This document shows, in pieces, positions 45,876 through 56,457 of a stretch of 64,000 nt of DNA. The DNA comes from Enterobacter ludwigii. GTDB lineage: Bacteria > Pseudomonadota > Gammaproteobacteria > Enterobacterales > Enterobacteriaceae. A program made the position numbers and the translations under genes. Below the pieces are notes generated by a model that was not told where the DNA came from, made no database searches, and worked only from the letters and a program-made list of their open reading frames with translations. The stretch is taken from contig CP083824.1 of NCBI GenBank assembly GCA_023023105.1, positions 4,340,001 to 4,404,000 of the forward strand. Reading direction: 5' to 3'. Each line of letters starts with the position of its first letter. The stretch's first letter is position 1.

Positions 45876-47093
45876 TCACGAGGATGACGTGGCCTCCGGT
45901 GCCTGCACCGGGGGCCATTTTTTTAGCCGCCATGTCAGCATCAAGGCGATAACCACCAGACCCGCCGCAGCAAGATAAATAACCGGTACTCCTGCCCAGG
46001 TCATCACCAGCCCTGCCAGCGGGCCGGTAATGCCCAAAGACATATCCATAAATACCGTGTAGGTTGCCAGCGCCGCCCCCTGGTTCTGCTGCGGCACGGC
46101 TTTTACCGCCACCACCCCCAGCGCCGGGAAGACCAGTGAAAAGCCTGCTCCCGCAAGGAAGACGCCCACTTTTGCGACCCATGGCATCATCGCTATGCCG
46201 GTCAACAGCAGCCCGACTATCTCTACCGCAAAGCAGATCATTGCCACGTTCAGCCCGCCCAGACGGTTGATACCGTTCGGGAAAAGCAAACGCGCGCCAA
46301 CAAACGCGCAGCTAAACAGGGTTAACGCGAAAGCTGCGCCGTCCCATCCTTTGGCGTCATAGAAAAGGGTAATGAAGGTCGCAATCACACCGAACCCCGT
46401 TGTCGCCAGCGCCAGGGCCATACCATACGGCCAGACGCGCCCGAGCACCGCCCGAAACGGCAGTGGTTTGCCTTTGCTGGCCTTCACTTTCGGGCGCGGC
46501 AGCGCAAAGAGGATCGCCAGAGCCGCAACCGCCATAATGGTAATCGCCAGCCCATACAGACCACCAAACGCATAACAGGCCACACCAAGCGGCGCCCCCA
46601 GCGCCATTGCGCCGTAGGTGACAATGCCATTCCATGAAATAACCCGACCAATGTGCGGCGCGCCTACCACCCCCACGCCCCACAGTGTCGAACCGGTTCC
46701 CGCCAGACTTTGACCGATACCCAGGATCACGCGACCCAGGCAGAGCAGTACCAGGCTAACCAGGGGCCAGTGGCTGGTGGTGGCGGCCAGAAAATAGCTC
46801 AGGCCACTCAGAAAGCAGCCGCACAACCCTACAACCACGATGCTTTTTGGGCCGAAAAGGTCCGCGTAACGCCCGGCATGCGGACGGCTCAGGAGCGTGG
46901 CGAAATACTGCAGGCTAATCACCAGCCCCGCCCAGAAGGCGCTAAAGCCCATCACGTCATGGACATAGCCAGGCAAAACCGCCAGCGGCAGGCCAATGGT
47001 CATATAACTGGCGAAATTGAAAATAACAACGGAGACGATGCGCAGATTGAGGCGCAGTCCGCTCAGCGCCGGTTCAGCGGCAGGTTCGGGCAT
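45876..47093 (-). CDS. yhhS: MFS transporter YhhS
   Basis: A 405-residue major facilitator superfamily protein with 12 predicted helices and the MFS loop motif GRYADLFGPKS near residue 77. In E. coli YhhS has been implicated in export of arabinose and tolerance to glyphosate when overproduced; the natural substrate is unknown. Length equals E. coli. It is divergent from yhhT (144 bp) and convergent with dcrB, four bases apart. Confidence 0.93.
   Translation of the reverse strand: MPEPAAEPALSGLRLNLRIVSVVIFNFASYMTIGLPLAVLPGYVHDVMGFSAFWAGLVISLQYFATLLSRPHAGRYADLFGPKSIVVVGLCGCFLSGLSYFLAATTSHWPLVSLVLLCLGRVILGIGQSLAGTGSTLWGVGVVGAPHIGRVISWNGIVTYGAMALGAPLGVACYAFGGLYGLAITIMAVAALAILFALPRPKVKASKGKPLPFRAVLGRVWPYGMALALATTGFGVIATFITLFYDAKGWDGAAFALTLFSCAFVGARLLFPNGINRLGGLNVAMICFAVEIVGLLLTGIAMMPWVAKVGVFLAGAGFSLVFPALGVVAVKAVPQQNQGAALATYTVFMDMSLGITGPLAGLVMTWAGVPVIYLAAAGLVVIALMLTWRLKKWPPVQAPEATSSS
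45891..45924 (+). terminator. dcrB terminator embedded in yhhS coding sequence
   Basis: GGCCTCCGGTGC / GCACCGGGGGCC forms a 12-bp stem with one mismatch and a 2-base loop, followed by ATTTTTTT on the plus strand. The same bases encode the last residues of YhhS on the minus strand. Confidence 0.85.
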
Positions 47094-47237
47094 GAGGTTC
47101 TACCTGGATTTTTACAACAGTGTTTCACTATTACCACGACACAATAAGAAAATCAGCACCGACTTTCAGATTAACAGCCCCAGACGAAGCGAACCGCGGA
47201 CACTAAACTTACCGGGTCATCATTTTAAGGAACGCGT

Positions 47238-48287
47238 ATGATCGCTAACCCGTCCGACAAAGCTGGGCTCCACATCTTATTAAAACTCGCCTGCCTGGTG
47301 GTTATCCTTGCGGGTATCCATGCCGCGGCTGACATTATTGTGCAGCTCCTGCTGGCGCTCTTTTTTGCCATTGTGCTTAATCCACTGGTGAGCTGGTTTT
47401 TACGTCGGGGCGTCAGTCGCCCGGTGGCCATCACCATCGTCGTCATCGTGATGCTAATTGCCCTGACGGCGCTTTTCGGCGTGCTGGCGGCTTCGCTGAG
47501 CGAATTCTCCACGATGTTGCCACAGTACAACAAAGCGCTGACGCGGAAGATCGTGGCGCTGCAGGAGATGGTGCCTTTCCTTAATCTGCATATCTCGCCA
47601 GAGCGGATGCTGCGCCGGATGGATTCAGAGAAAGTCATGACCTACGCCACCACCCTGATGACGGGACTTTCCGGCGCGATGGCCAGTATGCTTCTGCTGG
47701 TCATGACGGTGGTGTTTATGCTGTTCGAAGTGCGCCACGTCCCCTATAAGCTGCGCTTTGCGCTGAATAATCCTCAAATTCACATCGCCGGATTACACCG
47801 CGCGTTAAAGGGCGTCTCCAAATATCTGGCGCTGAAAACGCTGTTGAGCGTCTGGACCGGCGTGATTGTCTGGCTGGGGTTGATGTTGATGGGCGTGCAG
47901 TTTGCGTTGATGTGGGGCGTACTGGCGTTTTTGCTCAACTATGTGCCCAATATTGGCGCGGTACTCTCCGCCGTACCACCGATGATTCAGGCATTCCTGT
48001 TTAATGGTTTCTATGAATGCATGTTGGTCGGGGCACTTTTCCTCGTCGTGCATATGGTGCTGGGGAATATTCTCGAACCGCGCATGATGGGGCACCGGCT
48101 GGGCATGTCGACGCTGGTGGTATTCTTATCGTTACTGATCTGGGGATGGCTGCTGGGCCCGGTCGGGATGCTACTGTCGGTCCCGCTAACCAGTGTGTGT
48201 AAGATCTGGATGGAAACCACCAAAGGCGGAAGCAAGCTGGCGATCCTGCTCGGGCCAGGGCGACCGAAAAGCCGATTACCAGGGTGA
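47238..48287 (+). CDS. yhhT: AI-2E family transporter YhhT
   Basis: A 349-residue inner-membrane protein of the AI-2E/PerM family with about eight helices, paired in the first 100 residues and again after residue 205. Hallmark segment NYVPNIGAVLSAVPPM is near residue 235, and GNILEPRMMG near 275. The substrate of YhhT is unknown; the family includes autoinducer-2 and Na+/H+ transporters. GGAACGCGT precedes the start. Confidence 0.93.
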   Translation: MIANPSDKAGLHILLKLACLVVILAGIHAAADIIVQLLLALFFAIVLNPLVSWFLRRGVSRPVAITIVVIVMLIALTALFGVLAASLSEFSTMLPQYNKALTRKIVALQEMVPFLNLHISPERMLRRMDSEKVMTYATTLMTGLSGAMASMLLLVMTVVFMLFEVRHVPYKLRFALNNPQIHIAGLHRALKGVSKYLALKTLLSVWTGVIVWLGLMLMGVQFALMWGVLAFLLNYVPNIGAVLSAVPPMIQAFLFNGFYECMLVGALFLVVHMVLGNILEPRMMGHRLGMSTLVVFLSLLIWGWLLGPVGMLLSVPLTSVCKIWMETTKGGSKLAILLGPGRPKSRLPG

Positions 48288-48391
48288 GCATCCCTGTCTG
48301 GTTAGCAATTCAAGGGGGCAATGGATTATAGTAATAGTTTCGCCGCTCAACTTTACGGCTATCATCGTTTTAACTGAAGGCCAGACGCTAT

Positions 48392-48994
48392 ATGTACCAG
48401 GTTTTTCTGGGAAAAATTTCCTCGCTGAGCACAAGCTGCTGGGCTGAAGCACTCTCCCGACACGCGCCGGAAGGCGCTCAGCGTGCTCGCTGGCTGGCCG
48501 ATCGCGGGTTGCTTTCTCGGCTGTTGGCTCCAGAACAACTCCCGGAGATTATCTACAGCGAACAAGGGAAAGCCATTTTTGCTGGCGACTATCCACTGTG
48601 GTTCAGCAGTAGCCACTCGGGCGACGATATTGCTTTAATTATCAGTGATGAAGGCGATGTTGGCTGTTCACTGGAACACATTCGCCAGCAGGATAACTGG
48701 CGTACGCTTGCCAATGCCGTGTTCAGCAATGCCGAACACGATGAGCTGGAAAAGGAAACGCCAGAAGGCCAGCTTACTGCATTCTGGCGCATCTGGACGC
48801 GAAAAAAGGCGATTCTTAAACAACGCGACGGTCATGCCTGGCAGATGGTCAGCATTGACAGTTCAGCCCGCGCGCTCCATTCATCAAGCCAGTGCCAGGT
48901 CGGTTTACTCAGCCTTGCCGTTTGCACCGCAACACCCTACGAACTCACTGCCGCGCGGATTCACTCGGTTGACGACGCGCTGGTCGGAAAATAG
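48392..48994 (+). CDS. acpT: AcpT-type 4'-phosphopantetheinyl transferase with degenerate metal site
   Basis: A 200-residue member of the Sfp/AcpT family, identified by position after yhhT and by shared segments (PEIIYSEQGK, SHSGDDIALI, NAVFSNAEH, FWRIWTRK). These enzymes move phosphopantetheine from CoA to carrier proteins, using Mg2+ held by three acidic residues. Here the GxDxE motif reads GCSLE (S93 replaces Asp, E95 kept), and WxxKE reads WTRKK (K139 replaces Glu); H75 and K143 are kept. Two of three metal ligands are therefore missing. The frame is intact and full length, so this is either an altered enzyme or one losing function. Its 3' end overlaps arnF by 50 bp on the opposite strand. 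Confidence 0.88.
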   Translation: MYQVFLGKISSLSTSCWAEALSRHAPEGAQRARWLADRGLLSRLLAPEQLPEIIYSEQGKAIFAGDYPLWFSSSHSGDDIALIISDEGDVGCSLEHIRQQDNWRTLANAVFSNAEHDELEKETPEGQLTAFWRIWTRKKAILKQRDGHAWQMVSIDSSARALHSSSQCQVGLLSLAVCTATPYELTAARIHSVDDALVGK

Positions 48995-49349
48995 TCAGCA
49001 CGCCCAGAATAATAAACCCCACCCCCACCAGCCCGTGCCAGGAGAAGCGTTCCTCCCAGCCCGGCAACAAGATTGCAGCGCCCCACACCAGGATATAGCT
49101 GAGGCTCAGCAAGGCATACGCTTTGCTGAGCGCCATACGATGCAAGGCCAGATACCAGCACCCCATTGAGGCGACATACCCCGTTAACCCCAGCAGCAGC
49201 GCACCGGTACCGGATGAGAAATGCCAGAGGGCAGAAATTAACGCCAGGACATCACTGACGGGGGGGAGCGCCTGCATGGCGCTTCGCAGCAGCAGCTGCG
49301 CGGCGCTGACTAACAGTACGCTGCATAGGGCCCAGAACGTTCCTTTCAC
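48945..49349 (-). CDS. arnF: ArnF, subunit of undecaprenyl phosphate-L-Ara4N flippase
   Basis: A 134-residue EmrE/SMR-like protein with four helices: residues 1-22, 34-60, 68-90 and 102-120. With ArnE it moves undecaprenyl phosphate-4-amino-4-deoxy-L-arabinose across the inner membrane. Last gene of arnBCADTEF, overlapping arnE by four bases. Its 3' end overlaps the convergent acpT, and the basic C-terminal tail ([13 protein letters not shown]) is encoded in that overlap. No terminator was seen beyond it. Confidence 0.92.
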   Translation of the reverse strand: MKGTFWALCSVLLVSAAQLLLRSAMQALPPVSDVLALISALWHFSSGTGALLLGLTGYVASMGCWYLALHRMALSKAYALLSLSYILVWGAAILLPGWEERFSWHGLVGVGFIILGVLTIFRPARRQPSESARQ

Positions 49350-49681
49350 AGGCTTCCTCCCAGCACAATAATGCCAATGATGATAAACCCAACACCCAGC
49401 CAGTGATGCGAAGCAACGTTCTCACGCCAGACGGTCTTCGCCGCTAGCGTCACCCAGACAAAATTGAGGCTTAACATCGGGTAAGCAATGCCCACAGGCA
49501 TACGTTGTAAGACCACCAGCCAGACCAGCATCCCGCAGCCCAATGCCAACAGGGCCAGGCCAAGCCACAGCGCGATATGTACACCACGCCGCCCGGCTTT
49601 CGCCGGACGGGTGGCTTGTTTCTGGCAAAGTTGTCCCGCACAGCTGAGCAAGCTTGCCAGTATCAGCCAGAGCCAGGTCAT
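49346..49681 (-). CDS. arnE: ArnE, subunit of undecaprenyl phosphate-L-Ara4N flippase
   Basis: A 111-residue SMR-like protein with four helices; partner of ArnF. Segment [19 protein letters not shown] near residue 62 is strongly conserved with E. coli ArnE. I use the ATG at 49681, which overlaps the arnT stop by one base, and gives the E. coli-like length; a GTG one codon earlier is also possible. Confidence 0.93.
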   Translation of the reverse strand: MTWLWLILASLLSCAGQLCQKQATRPAKAGRRGVHIALWLGLALLALGCGMLVWLVVLQRMPVGIAYPMLSLNFVWVTLAAKTVWRENVASHHWLGVGFIIIGIIVLGGSL

Positions 49682-51336
49682 CACTTCGGTAGATACTGAA
49701 GGTAGGCCAGACGACCCTGGATATACACGCTGTCCGGTTCTGGCAAATTAGCCCGCTTAAGATCGTCGCTTTTTGACAGCAGAATCACCAGCGATATGCG
49801 CCCCTGCTGTCGATGTTCCGCCAGCCACTCTGCGAAATCAGCTTTACCCACAAAACGGTCTTTCACATCAGGGTAATCCAGGCCATAGCGCAGTTCTCCA
49901 CTCTGACCAAACAGAATGATGTCATTACGCTTAAGCTCCCACGCCAGGCCAGAGGCCACACCGACGTTATTGGCCAGCACAAACCGACTGTCCTGCAGCG
50001 GATCGCGCACGGTGTCGACCAGCGACTGCGGCTGTTTGGAATCCACCACCAGGTTAGGAATGGCAAAACCAATCAACAACGCCAGCCCGGCAGGACACAA
50101 CGCCGCTAGCCACCAGCGCTGCTGACTCTGCCTGAGCGTAAACCAGCCCACCACGGCCCAAATCAGGAACGCGACCACCGCGCAGAAGACTTTATACAGC
50201 TCAACCGACGTCCAGACCGGGTGTTTAGAGAGCCCCCACGGTGAGACAACCAGAGCAGCCACCACGCCAATGGCGCCAAATGCCACGTTGATCCCCCCGT
50301 TAATGCGCAGCACGCGAGCACCTTTTTCCGCCGCGAGGCAGGCATAGCGCGCCATCAGAATCGCCAGCGGGGCAAAACAAGGCAGGATATAGGTCGGCAG
50401 CTTGCCTTTGGCAATGCTGAAGAACAGCAACGGCATAACCACCCAGCCCAACAGATAGAACCCGCCAGCCGCGTTTTGTCTGTCATTCCAGCCAAGACGG
50501 AACGCGCCTGGCAACAACGCTAACCACGGCAGACTACCCGCGACCAGGAACGGCAGGTAATACCAGAATGGCGCTTTGTGCTGGGCATCGCTCTGGGCAA
50601 AACGCTGAATATGCTCAACCCAGAAGAAGTAACGCCAGAAATCAGGCTCACGATGGGCAATCGCCAGTGCCCAGGGCAGGACAATCAGCACACAACTCAG
50701 GATTGCCAGCCAGCCAAAAATCAGCACCTCTTTCCAGCGCTTTTGGGCAATGACCCACGGCAGTACGCCAATCACCGGTACTGCCAGCGCCAGGAAGCCT
50801 TTGGTCATCACCCCCATACCGCAGGCCAGCCCAAGCAGCACGTACCCCCCTGCTTTTCCGGCAACCGTCTCAGCCTGGGATGCTAGCCAGAAACTGCACA
50901 TCGCCGCCACCAGCCACAGGGTGATGATGGGATCCAGCACGGCATACGTACCGATGCCATACACCAGGAACAGCGTCAGGAAGATAAGACCGGAGAATAT
51001 GGCAATACGTTTATCTCGCCACAGACGCCAGGCCATCCAGATGACCAGCAGCGCCGCAAACCCGGTGGAGAATATGGCCCCGGCACGCACGGCAAGGTTG
51101 GTATCCCCAAACAACAATTGCCCGATACTGTTGATCCAGTAGCCCGCAATCGGTTTTTCAAAGTAACGCAGCCCCAGGAAATGCGGGACAACCCAGTCTC
51201 CTGATGCCAGCATTTCGCGGCTAATTTCCGCATAGCGCGTTTCATCAGGCTGCCACAGCAGGCGGATATCGACAGGGATGAGGTAGTAAACGATAAACAG
51301 TGCGAGAAGCGCTAAGCCATAACGGGCTGTTTTCAT
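49681..51336 (-). CDS. arnT: Lipid A aminoarabinosyltransferase ArnT
   Basis: A 551-residue inner-membrane GT-C transferase that attaches L-Ara4N to lipid A phosphates on the periplasmic side, lowering the negative charge and giving polymyxin resistance. About 12-13 helices cover residues 1-430 and a soluble periplasmic domain follows. The first periplasmic loop holds the family [12 protein letters not shown] motif near residue 31. Length is one more than E. coli. Overlaps arnD by four bases. Confidence 0.96.
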   Translation of the reverse strand: MKTARYGLALLALFIVYYLIPVDIRLLWQPDETRYAEISREMLASGDWVVPHFLGLRYFEKPIAGYWINSIGQLLFGDTNLAVRAGAIFSTGFAALLVIWMAWRLWRDKRIAIFSGLIFLTLFLVYGIGTYAVLDPIITLWLVAAMCSFWLASQAETVAGKAGGYVLLGLACGMGVMTKGFLALAVPVIGVLPWVIAQKRWKEVLIFGWLAILSCVLIVLPWALAIAHREPDFWRYFFWVEHIQRFAQSDAQHKAPFWYYLPFLVAGSLPWLALLPGAFRLGWNDRQNAAGGFYLLGWVVMPLLFFSIAKGKLPTYILPCFAPLAILMARYACLAAEKGARVLRINGGINVAFGAIGVVAALVVSPWGLSKHPVWTSVELYKVFCAVVAFLIWAVVGWFTLRQSQQRWWLAALCPAGLALLIGFAIPNLVVDSKQPQSLVDTVRDPLQDSRFVLANNVGVASGLAWELKRNDIILFGQSGELRYGLDYPDVKDRFVGKADFAEWLAEHRQQGRISLVILLSKSDDLKRANLPEPDSVYIQGRLAYLQYLPK

Positions 51337-52235
51337 GGGGCCGGACTCACGGTTTGTTGATAGCCAAGCCAGCCTTCCCGGCCAGCCAGTTCATTACGTA
51401 CTATTTTGCCCACGGGCAGGACGCTGAGATCGTCTGGCAGCAGTTCACTCAACGGACAGAACTGAATCCCCTCCTGAGCAGCCATCGTCAGCAGCTCATC
51501 GAAATCATGCTGATACGCAATCCCTTCCACTTCTGCGTGGATGGTATACACCGGCGTACCGGTATCGCGATGCATGCGGTCCAGAATATAGCGATTGAAA
51601 TCCTCTGCCTTCACCTCGCGGCCAACCACTTCATCCCAGGTGGGAAGCGTGACCGGGATCTGCACCGTCCCGTTGCGATTTTCCCCTAACAGCGGTAAAA
51701 ATGGCCCGGTCCCGCGACAGTCGCTGTTGTAGCGGAATGCGAAGGATTCTTTAGCTTTCACAACACGTTGGTCCGCACGCCATCCCGCCACGGCGGAGCA
51801 GCGCACAGGCTGGCAGGTAATCGCCTCCAGCTCCAACATACCGCGCTCGACTTCACGGGTCAGGCGCGATATGTCCCAGACGCCAGCCCACGCTTGCCAG
51901 GCATGGTGATCCCAGGCATGCAGGCCGACCTCGTGTTGCCGTGTCGCTTCACGGATAATCGCTTCATTGCCCGCACCGATACGCCTGCCGGGCCATGCGG
52001 TCCCGGCCAGCAAAATATCCCAGCCATAGAGGGATGCTGCGCGTGAGCGCAGCATTTTGAACAGAAACGCCGGTTTAATCAGACGCCATAAATGGCGTCC
52101 CATGTTGTCAGGCCCCACGCTGAAGAAAATGCTTGAACGCACATCGTGCTTGCTCAGCAGTTCCAGCAGTTTGGGTACGCCGTCACGCGTCCCCCTGAAG
52201 GTGTCGACATCAATGCGTAAACCGACTTTTTTCAT
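51333..52235 (-). CDS. arnD: ArnD, undecaprenyl phosphate-L-Ara4FN deformylase
   Basis: A 300-residue polysaccharide-deacetylase-like protein that removes the formyl group before flipping of Ara4N-undecaprenyl phosphate. NodB motif elements are RIDVDTFRG near residue 7 (metal-binding Asp residues) and [13 protein letters not shown] near 96 (metal-binding histidines). Slightly longer than the E. coli protein (about 296). Overlaps arnA and arnT by four bases each. Confidence 0.95.
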   Translation of the reverse strand: MKKVGLRIDVDTFRGTRDGVPKLLELLSKHDVRSSIFFSVGPDNMGRHLWRLIKPAFLFKMLRSRAASLYGWDILLAGTAWPGRRIGAGNEAIIREATRQHEVGLHAWDHHAWQAWAGVWDISRLTREVERGMLELEAITCQPVRCSAVAGWRADQRVVKAKESFAFRYNSDCRGTGPFLPLLGENRNGTVQIPVTLPTWDEVVGREVKAEDFNRYILDRMHRDTGTPVYTIHAEVEGIAYQHDFDELLTMAAQEGIQFCPLSELLPDDLSVLPVGKIVRNELAGREGWLGYQQTVSPAP

Positions 52236-54214
52236 GAGTCCTGTTCCGACAGCTCCACAGTGCGCAGGAAGAAATCGAGCGTCTCATCAATAGTCAGCTC
52301 CATTTTCACCGTCGGCGTCCAGTTCAGGCAGCGTTTCGCATTGCGAATGCTTGGCTTACGGTGCTCAACGTCCTGATACCCTTTACCGTAGTAGCTGCTG
52401 CTTTCCACTTCACGGAAACCGGCAAACGGCGGGAATTTATCGCGCAGTGGATGGCGCTCAAAGCTTGCCAGCAGCATCTCTGCCAGTTCACGAATGCTCG
52501 CTTCGTTGTCCGGGTTACCGATGTTGATGATCTCACCGTTGCAGCGGTTATCTTTGTTTTCGATGATGCGGAACAGCGCTTCGATACCATCGCTGATATC
52601 AGTAAAGCAGCGTTTCTGTTTGCCGCCTTCGATAAGCTTGATTGGGGAGCCCTCAACCAGGTTGAGGATCAGCTGCGTGATCGCACGTGAGCTACCGATA
52701 CGCGCCGCGTTCAGGTTATCCAGACGTGGACCCATCCAGTTAAACGGACGGAACAGGGTAAAGCGCAGGCCTTCTTTCTCACCGTAGGCCCAAATCACGC
52801 GGTCCAGCAGTTGTTTGGAGACGGAATAAATCCAGCGCTGTTTGTTGATCGGCCCGACCACCAGATTGGAGGTGTCTTCATCGAAGTTTTTGTCGGTACA
52901 CATGCCGTACACTTCAGAGGTGGACGGGAAGATGATGCGTTTGTCGTATTTTACGCAATCGCGGATGATCTTCAGGTTCTCTTCGAAGTCCAGCTCGAAC
53001 ACGCGCAGCGGGTTACGGGTGTACTCAATCGGCGTAGCAATGGCAACCAGCGGCAGCACCACGTCGCATTTTTTAATGTGATATTCGATCCATTCGGAAT
53101 GGATGCTGATATCCCCTTCCACGAAGTGGAAACGCGGGTTATCAAGGAAACGGCTGATCGCATCAGAGCCGATATCCAGACCATAGATTTCGTAGTTATC
53201 GTCTTTGAGCAGACGTTCGGTCAGGTGGTTCCCGATAAAGCCGTTCACGCCGAGGATCAACACGCGAGTGCGGCGTTTGATGGCAACAACTGGCGCACTG
53301 GTGATCAGCGCCCCGGTCACCAGACCTAAAGACTGTGCCAGTTGAGTACCCTGAACATACAGACCGTTATCGGTTTGTCCGGTAACGATCTCCAGAGCTT
53401 GCTCACCACAGCTCACGATCAGCGGGGAGACAGAGACAACGGTACCCGGTTTTGCCGCCGGAATGTCGTCGCGCACGCGGGATTTCCAGACGATAAATTT
53501 GCTGACACCCGCAAAACTGTAAGCGCCCGGCCATGGATCGGTCACCGCACGCACCAGGTTGTGCAGCTGGCGAGCGGGTTTGTTCCAGTCCAGACGACCA
53601 TCTTCCGGTGCGCGGCGGCCAAAGGTGCTCGCTTTGCTCTCATCCTGCGCAGTCTCGCTGAACGTACCGCCAAGGATCGCTGGCAGTGCATCACGCAGCA
53701 GCGTCTGCGCGGTTGCATTCAGCTTTTGATGCAGCTGCAGCGCCGTCTCGTCGGCATCAATAGCCACTTTCTGCTGTGCCACGATAGCACCCGCATCCGC
53801 ACGATGCACCATACGGTGCAGGGTCACGCCGGTTTCGGTTTCACCATTGACCAGTACCCAGTTCAGCGGCGCGCGGCCACGATAGGCCGGCAGCAGGGAG
53901 CCGTGAAGGTTGAATGCCCCTTTGGCGGCCAGACCTAAGATCTCGTCGGAAATCAGGTTACGGTAGTAGAACGAGAAGATAACATCAGGCGCGAGCACGC
54001 GGATGCGATCCACCCACAGCGGGTGGTTTACATCGTCCGGTGCATAAACCGGAATACCACGTTCAGCGGCGATACGCGCTACAGAGCCGAAAAAGTTGTT
54101 CTCTCCCGCCGTGTCCGGATGAGTAAAGATCGCAGCAATGTCGTAGCCCGCTTCCAGCAGGGCCAGCGTGCCCGTGCACCCCATATCGTGATAGGCAAAT
54201 ACAACAGCTTTCAT
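52232..54214 (-). CDS. arnA: ArnA, bifunctional UDP-Ara4N formyltransferase / UDP-GlcA decarboxylase
   Basis: A 660-residue cytoplasmic two-domain enzyme. The N-terminal formyltransferase (1-about 300) shows [18 protein letters not shown] with the catalytic Asn-His near 102-104; the C-terminal NAD-dependent decarboxylase (about 315-660) starts with the Rossmann motif [10 protein letters not shown] and includes the active-site YSVSKQ. It makes UDP-Ara4O, which ArnB aminates, and then formylates UDP-Ara4N. Length equals E. coli. Part of the arn operon with four-base overlaps. Confidence 0.97.
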   Translation of the reverse strand: MKAVVFAYHDMGCTGTLALLEAGYDIAAIFTHPDTAGENNFFGSVARIAAERGIPVYAPDDVNHPLWVDRIRVLAPDVIFSFYYRNLISDEILGLAAKGAFNLHGSLLPAYRGRAPLNWVLVNGETETGVTLHRMVHRADAGAIVAQQKVAIDADETALQLHQKLNATAQTLLRDALPAILGGTFSETAQDESKASTFGRRAPEDGRLDWNKPARQLHNLVRAVTDPWPGAYSFAGVSKFIVWKSRVRDDIPAAKPGTVVSVSPLIVSCGEQALEIVTGQTDNGLYVQGTQLAQSLGLVTGALITSAPVVAIKRRTRVLILGVNGFIGNHLTERLLKDDNYEIYGLDIGSDAISRFLDNPRFHFVEGDISIHSEWIEYHIKKCDVVLPLVAIATPIEYTRNPLRVFELDFEENLKIIRDCVKYDKRIIFPSTSEVYGMCTDKNFDEDTSNLVVGPINKQRWIYSVSKQLLDRVIWAYGEKEGLRFTLFRPFNWMGPRLDNLNAARIGSSRAITQLILNLVEGSPIKLIEGGKQKRCFTDISDGIEALFRIIENKDNRCNGEIINIGNPDNEASIRELAEMLLASFERHPLRDKFPPFAGFREVESSSYYGKGYQDVEHRKPSIRNAKRCLNWTPTVKMELTIDETLDFFLRTVELSEQDS

Positions 54215-55194
54215 GGGTGGATTTCCTCTTGAGATGCTTTGTGTTCCTGACGGACAACACGTTGAATAAAGTAGCGCGGACGTGCGCGAACATCGTTATA
54301 GATACGGCCAATGTATTCACCCAGCAGGCCCATTCCGACAAACTGGGCGCCGATGAACATAAACAGTACGGCAAAGAGCATGAAGACCCCTTCCGCCGCC
54401 CACTGCGGGCCAAAGACCAGGCGCAGCACGACCAACAGTACGGACAGCGCAAACCCGGCCACGGCGATGATGCTGCCGAAAACGCTCAGCAGGCGCAGCG
54501 GTGTGGTGGTCAGGCAGGTGATGAGGTCGTACATCAGGTTGATGAGGCGCATAAAGCTGTACTTCGACTCCCCATGCTCGCGCTCGGCGTGCATAACTGG
54601 AATTTCCGTGGCCTTGCGGGCAAAGGTGTTAGCGAGAATCGGAATAAAGGTGCTGCGTTCATGGCAATGAAGCATGGCGTCGACAATATGGCGGCGGTAG
54701 GCGCGCAGCATGCAGCCATAATCGCCCATCGCTTTACCGGTGGTGCGCTGGATAAGGCGGTTGATGGTGCGTGAGGCCAGCTTACGGAACATACTGTCCT
54801 GACGGTTTTGACGCACCGTGCCGACGACGTCATAGCCTTCATCGGCTTTCGCCACCAGGCGCGGGATCTCTTCCGGCGGGTTTTGCAGGTCAGCGTCCAG
54901 GGTGATGATTAGATCGCCCGTGACGTGGCTGAACCCGGCCATAATGGCGGAGTGCTGGCCGTAATTACGGTTGAGCAACACGGCCACAACATGGCTGCCT
55001 TCTACCTGTGCGGCTTCGGTCAGCATCAGGGCGGAATTATCACTGCTGCCATCATCCACCAGCAGAATTTCATACGCTTTGCCCATGGTGTCGCAGGCGG
55101 CGGTTGTGCGGCGGATCAGTTCAGGCAGGCTCTCCTGCTCGTTATAAACAGGGATCACCACAGAAACTTTTTGTACAGGCGGTGCACTGAACAT
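54211..55194 (-). CDS. arnC: ArnC, undecaprenyl-phosphate Ara4FN transferase
   Basis: A 327-residue GT2 glycosyltransferase transferring Ara4FN to undecaprenyl phosphate. The GT2 core ([14 protein letters not shown], then [10 protein letters not shown]) fills residues 10-230, followed by two membrane helices near 235-260 and 270-295. The open frame runs 54 bases further into arnB, but AGGAA six bases before the ATG at 55194, one base after the arnB stop, marks the start. The result is five residues longer than E. coli. Confidence 0.95.
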   Translation of the reverse strand: MFSAPPVQKVSVVIPVYNEQESLPELIRRTTAACDTMGKAYEILLVDDGSSDNSALMLTEAAQVEGSHVVAVLLNRNYGQHSAIMAGFSHVTGDLIITLDADLQNPPEEIPRLVAKADEGYDVVGTVRQNRQDSMFRKLASRTINRLIQRTTGKAMGDYGCMLRAYRRHIVDAMLHCHERSTFIPILANTFARKATEIPVMHAEREHGESKYSFMRLINLMYDLITCLTTTPLRLLSVFGSIIAVAGFALSVLLVVLRLVFGPQWAAEGVFMLFAVLFMFIGAQFVGMGLLGEYIGRIYNDVRARPRYFIQRVVRQEHKASQEEIHP

Positions 55195-55195
55195 A

Positions 55196-56335
55196 TCAAT
55201 TTCCTGCAAGCTGATGGAGCGCGGTAATGACGCGGGTTGTGTCGTCATGAGTCATGTCCGGGAAAAGAGGGAGAGAACAAATACGCGCGCTATTCCATTC
55301 TGAATTCGGGAGCGATACATCAGGAAAACGCTCGCGGTAGTATTTTTGCGTATGCGCCGCGCGGAAGTGCAGGCCAGTACCGATGCCTTTCTCTTTCAGC
55401 GCTGCCATCAGGTTGTCGCGTGAAATCCCGCAGCGCGCTTCATCAACGCGAATGATAAACAGGTGCCAGGCGTGCACATGCGGCCATGACGGAATGGTGA
55501 GCGGCTGGAACGGCGTATCGGCAAGCTCCCGCAGGTAGCGTTCAGCAATTTCCTTGCGTCGTTTGTTGGCTTCCTTCAGTTTGCCCAACTGCACCAGCGC
55601 CAGCGCGGCGTTGATATCCGCCAGGTTGTATTTATAGCCCGGGGAAATCACTTCTGCCTGCGGCGCACGACCGTGCGTCTGGCGGTCATACGCGTCGACA
55701 CCCAGGCCGTGGAATTTCAGGCTGCGGATCCGCGCAGCAAGTTGCGCGTTATCCGTCACCACGAGACCGCCTTCTGCACAGGTCATATTTTTAATGGCGT
55801 GGAAAGAGAAAATCGCCGTTCCCTTCCAGCCGACATGACGGTCTTTATAGTAAGTACCGGCTGCATGAGCCGCATCTTCAATCACCGGAATACCGTGGCG
55901 TTCACCAATGGCGTGGATGGCGTCGATTTCACATGGTGCGCCGGCATAATGAACGGGGATAATCGCTTTGGTACGCGGGGTGATGGCAGCTTCAACCGCT
56001 TCGGGTGTCACCATCAAGGTATCTTTGTCCACATCAATCATTACCGGCGTTGCGCCCAGTAAAACAATCATATTCAGAGTGGAGACCCAGGTCTGGGAGG
56101 GGGTAATGACTTCATCGCCCGGGCCAATATCCAGCGCCATCAGCGTGACATGCATTCCTGCTGTTGCAGAACAAACGGCAATTGCATGCTGGTTCCCGGT
56201 AAGTTGACAGAATGCCTCTTCAAGTTCCTGATTCTTAGGCCCCGTGGTGATCCAGCCCGACATCAAAACGTCCTGAAGCGCCGCAATTTCCTCAGCGCCC
56301 ATCGACGGTCGCGAAAAAGGCAGAAAATCACTCAT
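55196..56335 (-). CDS. arnB: ArnB, UDP-Ara4O aminotransferase
   Basis: A 379-residue PLP enzyme of the DegT/DnrJ family converting UDP-Ara4O to UDP-Ara4N with glutamate as amino donor. The PLP lysine lies in [14 protein letters not shown] near residue 182, and the DAAHAAGT segment near 157 stacks on the cofactor. First gene of arnBCADTEF; its start follows AAGGAAATT. The promoter is in the 450-bp gap to the right, which has a possible PmrA box. Confidence 0.97.
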   Translation of the reverse strand: MSDFLPFSRPSMGAEEIAALQDVLMSGWITTGPKNQELEEAFCQLTGNQHAIAVCSATAGMHVTLMALDIGPGDEVITPSQTWVSTLNMIVLLGATPVMIDVDKDTLMVTPEAVEAAITPRTKAIIPVHYAGAPCEIDAIHAIGERHGIPVIEDAAHAAGTYYKDRHVGWKGTAIFSFHAIKNMTCAEGGLVVTDNAQLAARIRSLKFHGLGVDAYDRQTHGRAPQAEVISPGYKYNLADINAALALVQLGKLKEANKRRKEIAERYLRELADTPFQPLTIPSWPHVHAWHLFIIRVDEARCGISRDNLMAALKEKGIGTGLHFRAAHTQKYYRERFPDVSLPNSEWNSARICSLPLFPDMTHDDTTRVITALHQLAGN

Positions 56336-56440
56336 TATTAATTTCCTTGCTGTATTAAAGGCGTCATCTTTTACTGCGCTGTCGTAATGGGCAGCTCAAT
56401 GGGATCATGCAAGATGGTTATTAAATAAAGACCAAATAAA

Positions 56441-56457
56441 ATTAAGTCGCTATAACA
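56441..56457 (-). promoter_or_regulatory. Candidate PmrA (BasR) box of the arn operon
   Basis: Read on the minus strand this is TGTTAT-AGCGA-CTTAAT. The second half is a perfect PmrA half site (CTTAAT), the first matches only partly; the 5-base spacing is correct. A TATTTA-like -10 follows about 14 bases downstream. PmrA control of arn operons is well known, but the site is imperfect. Confidence 0.4.
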
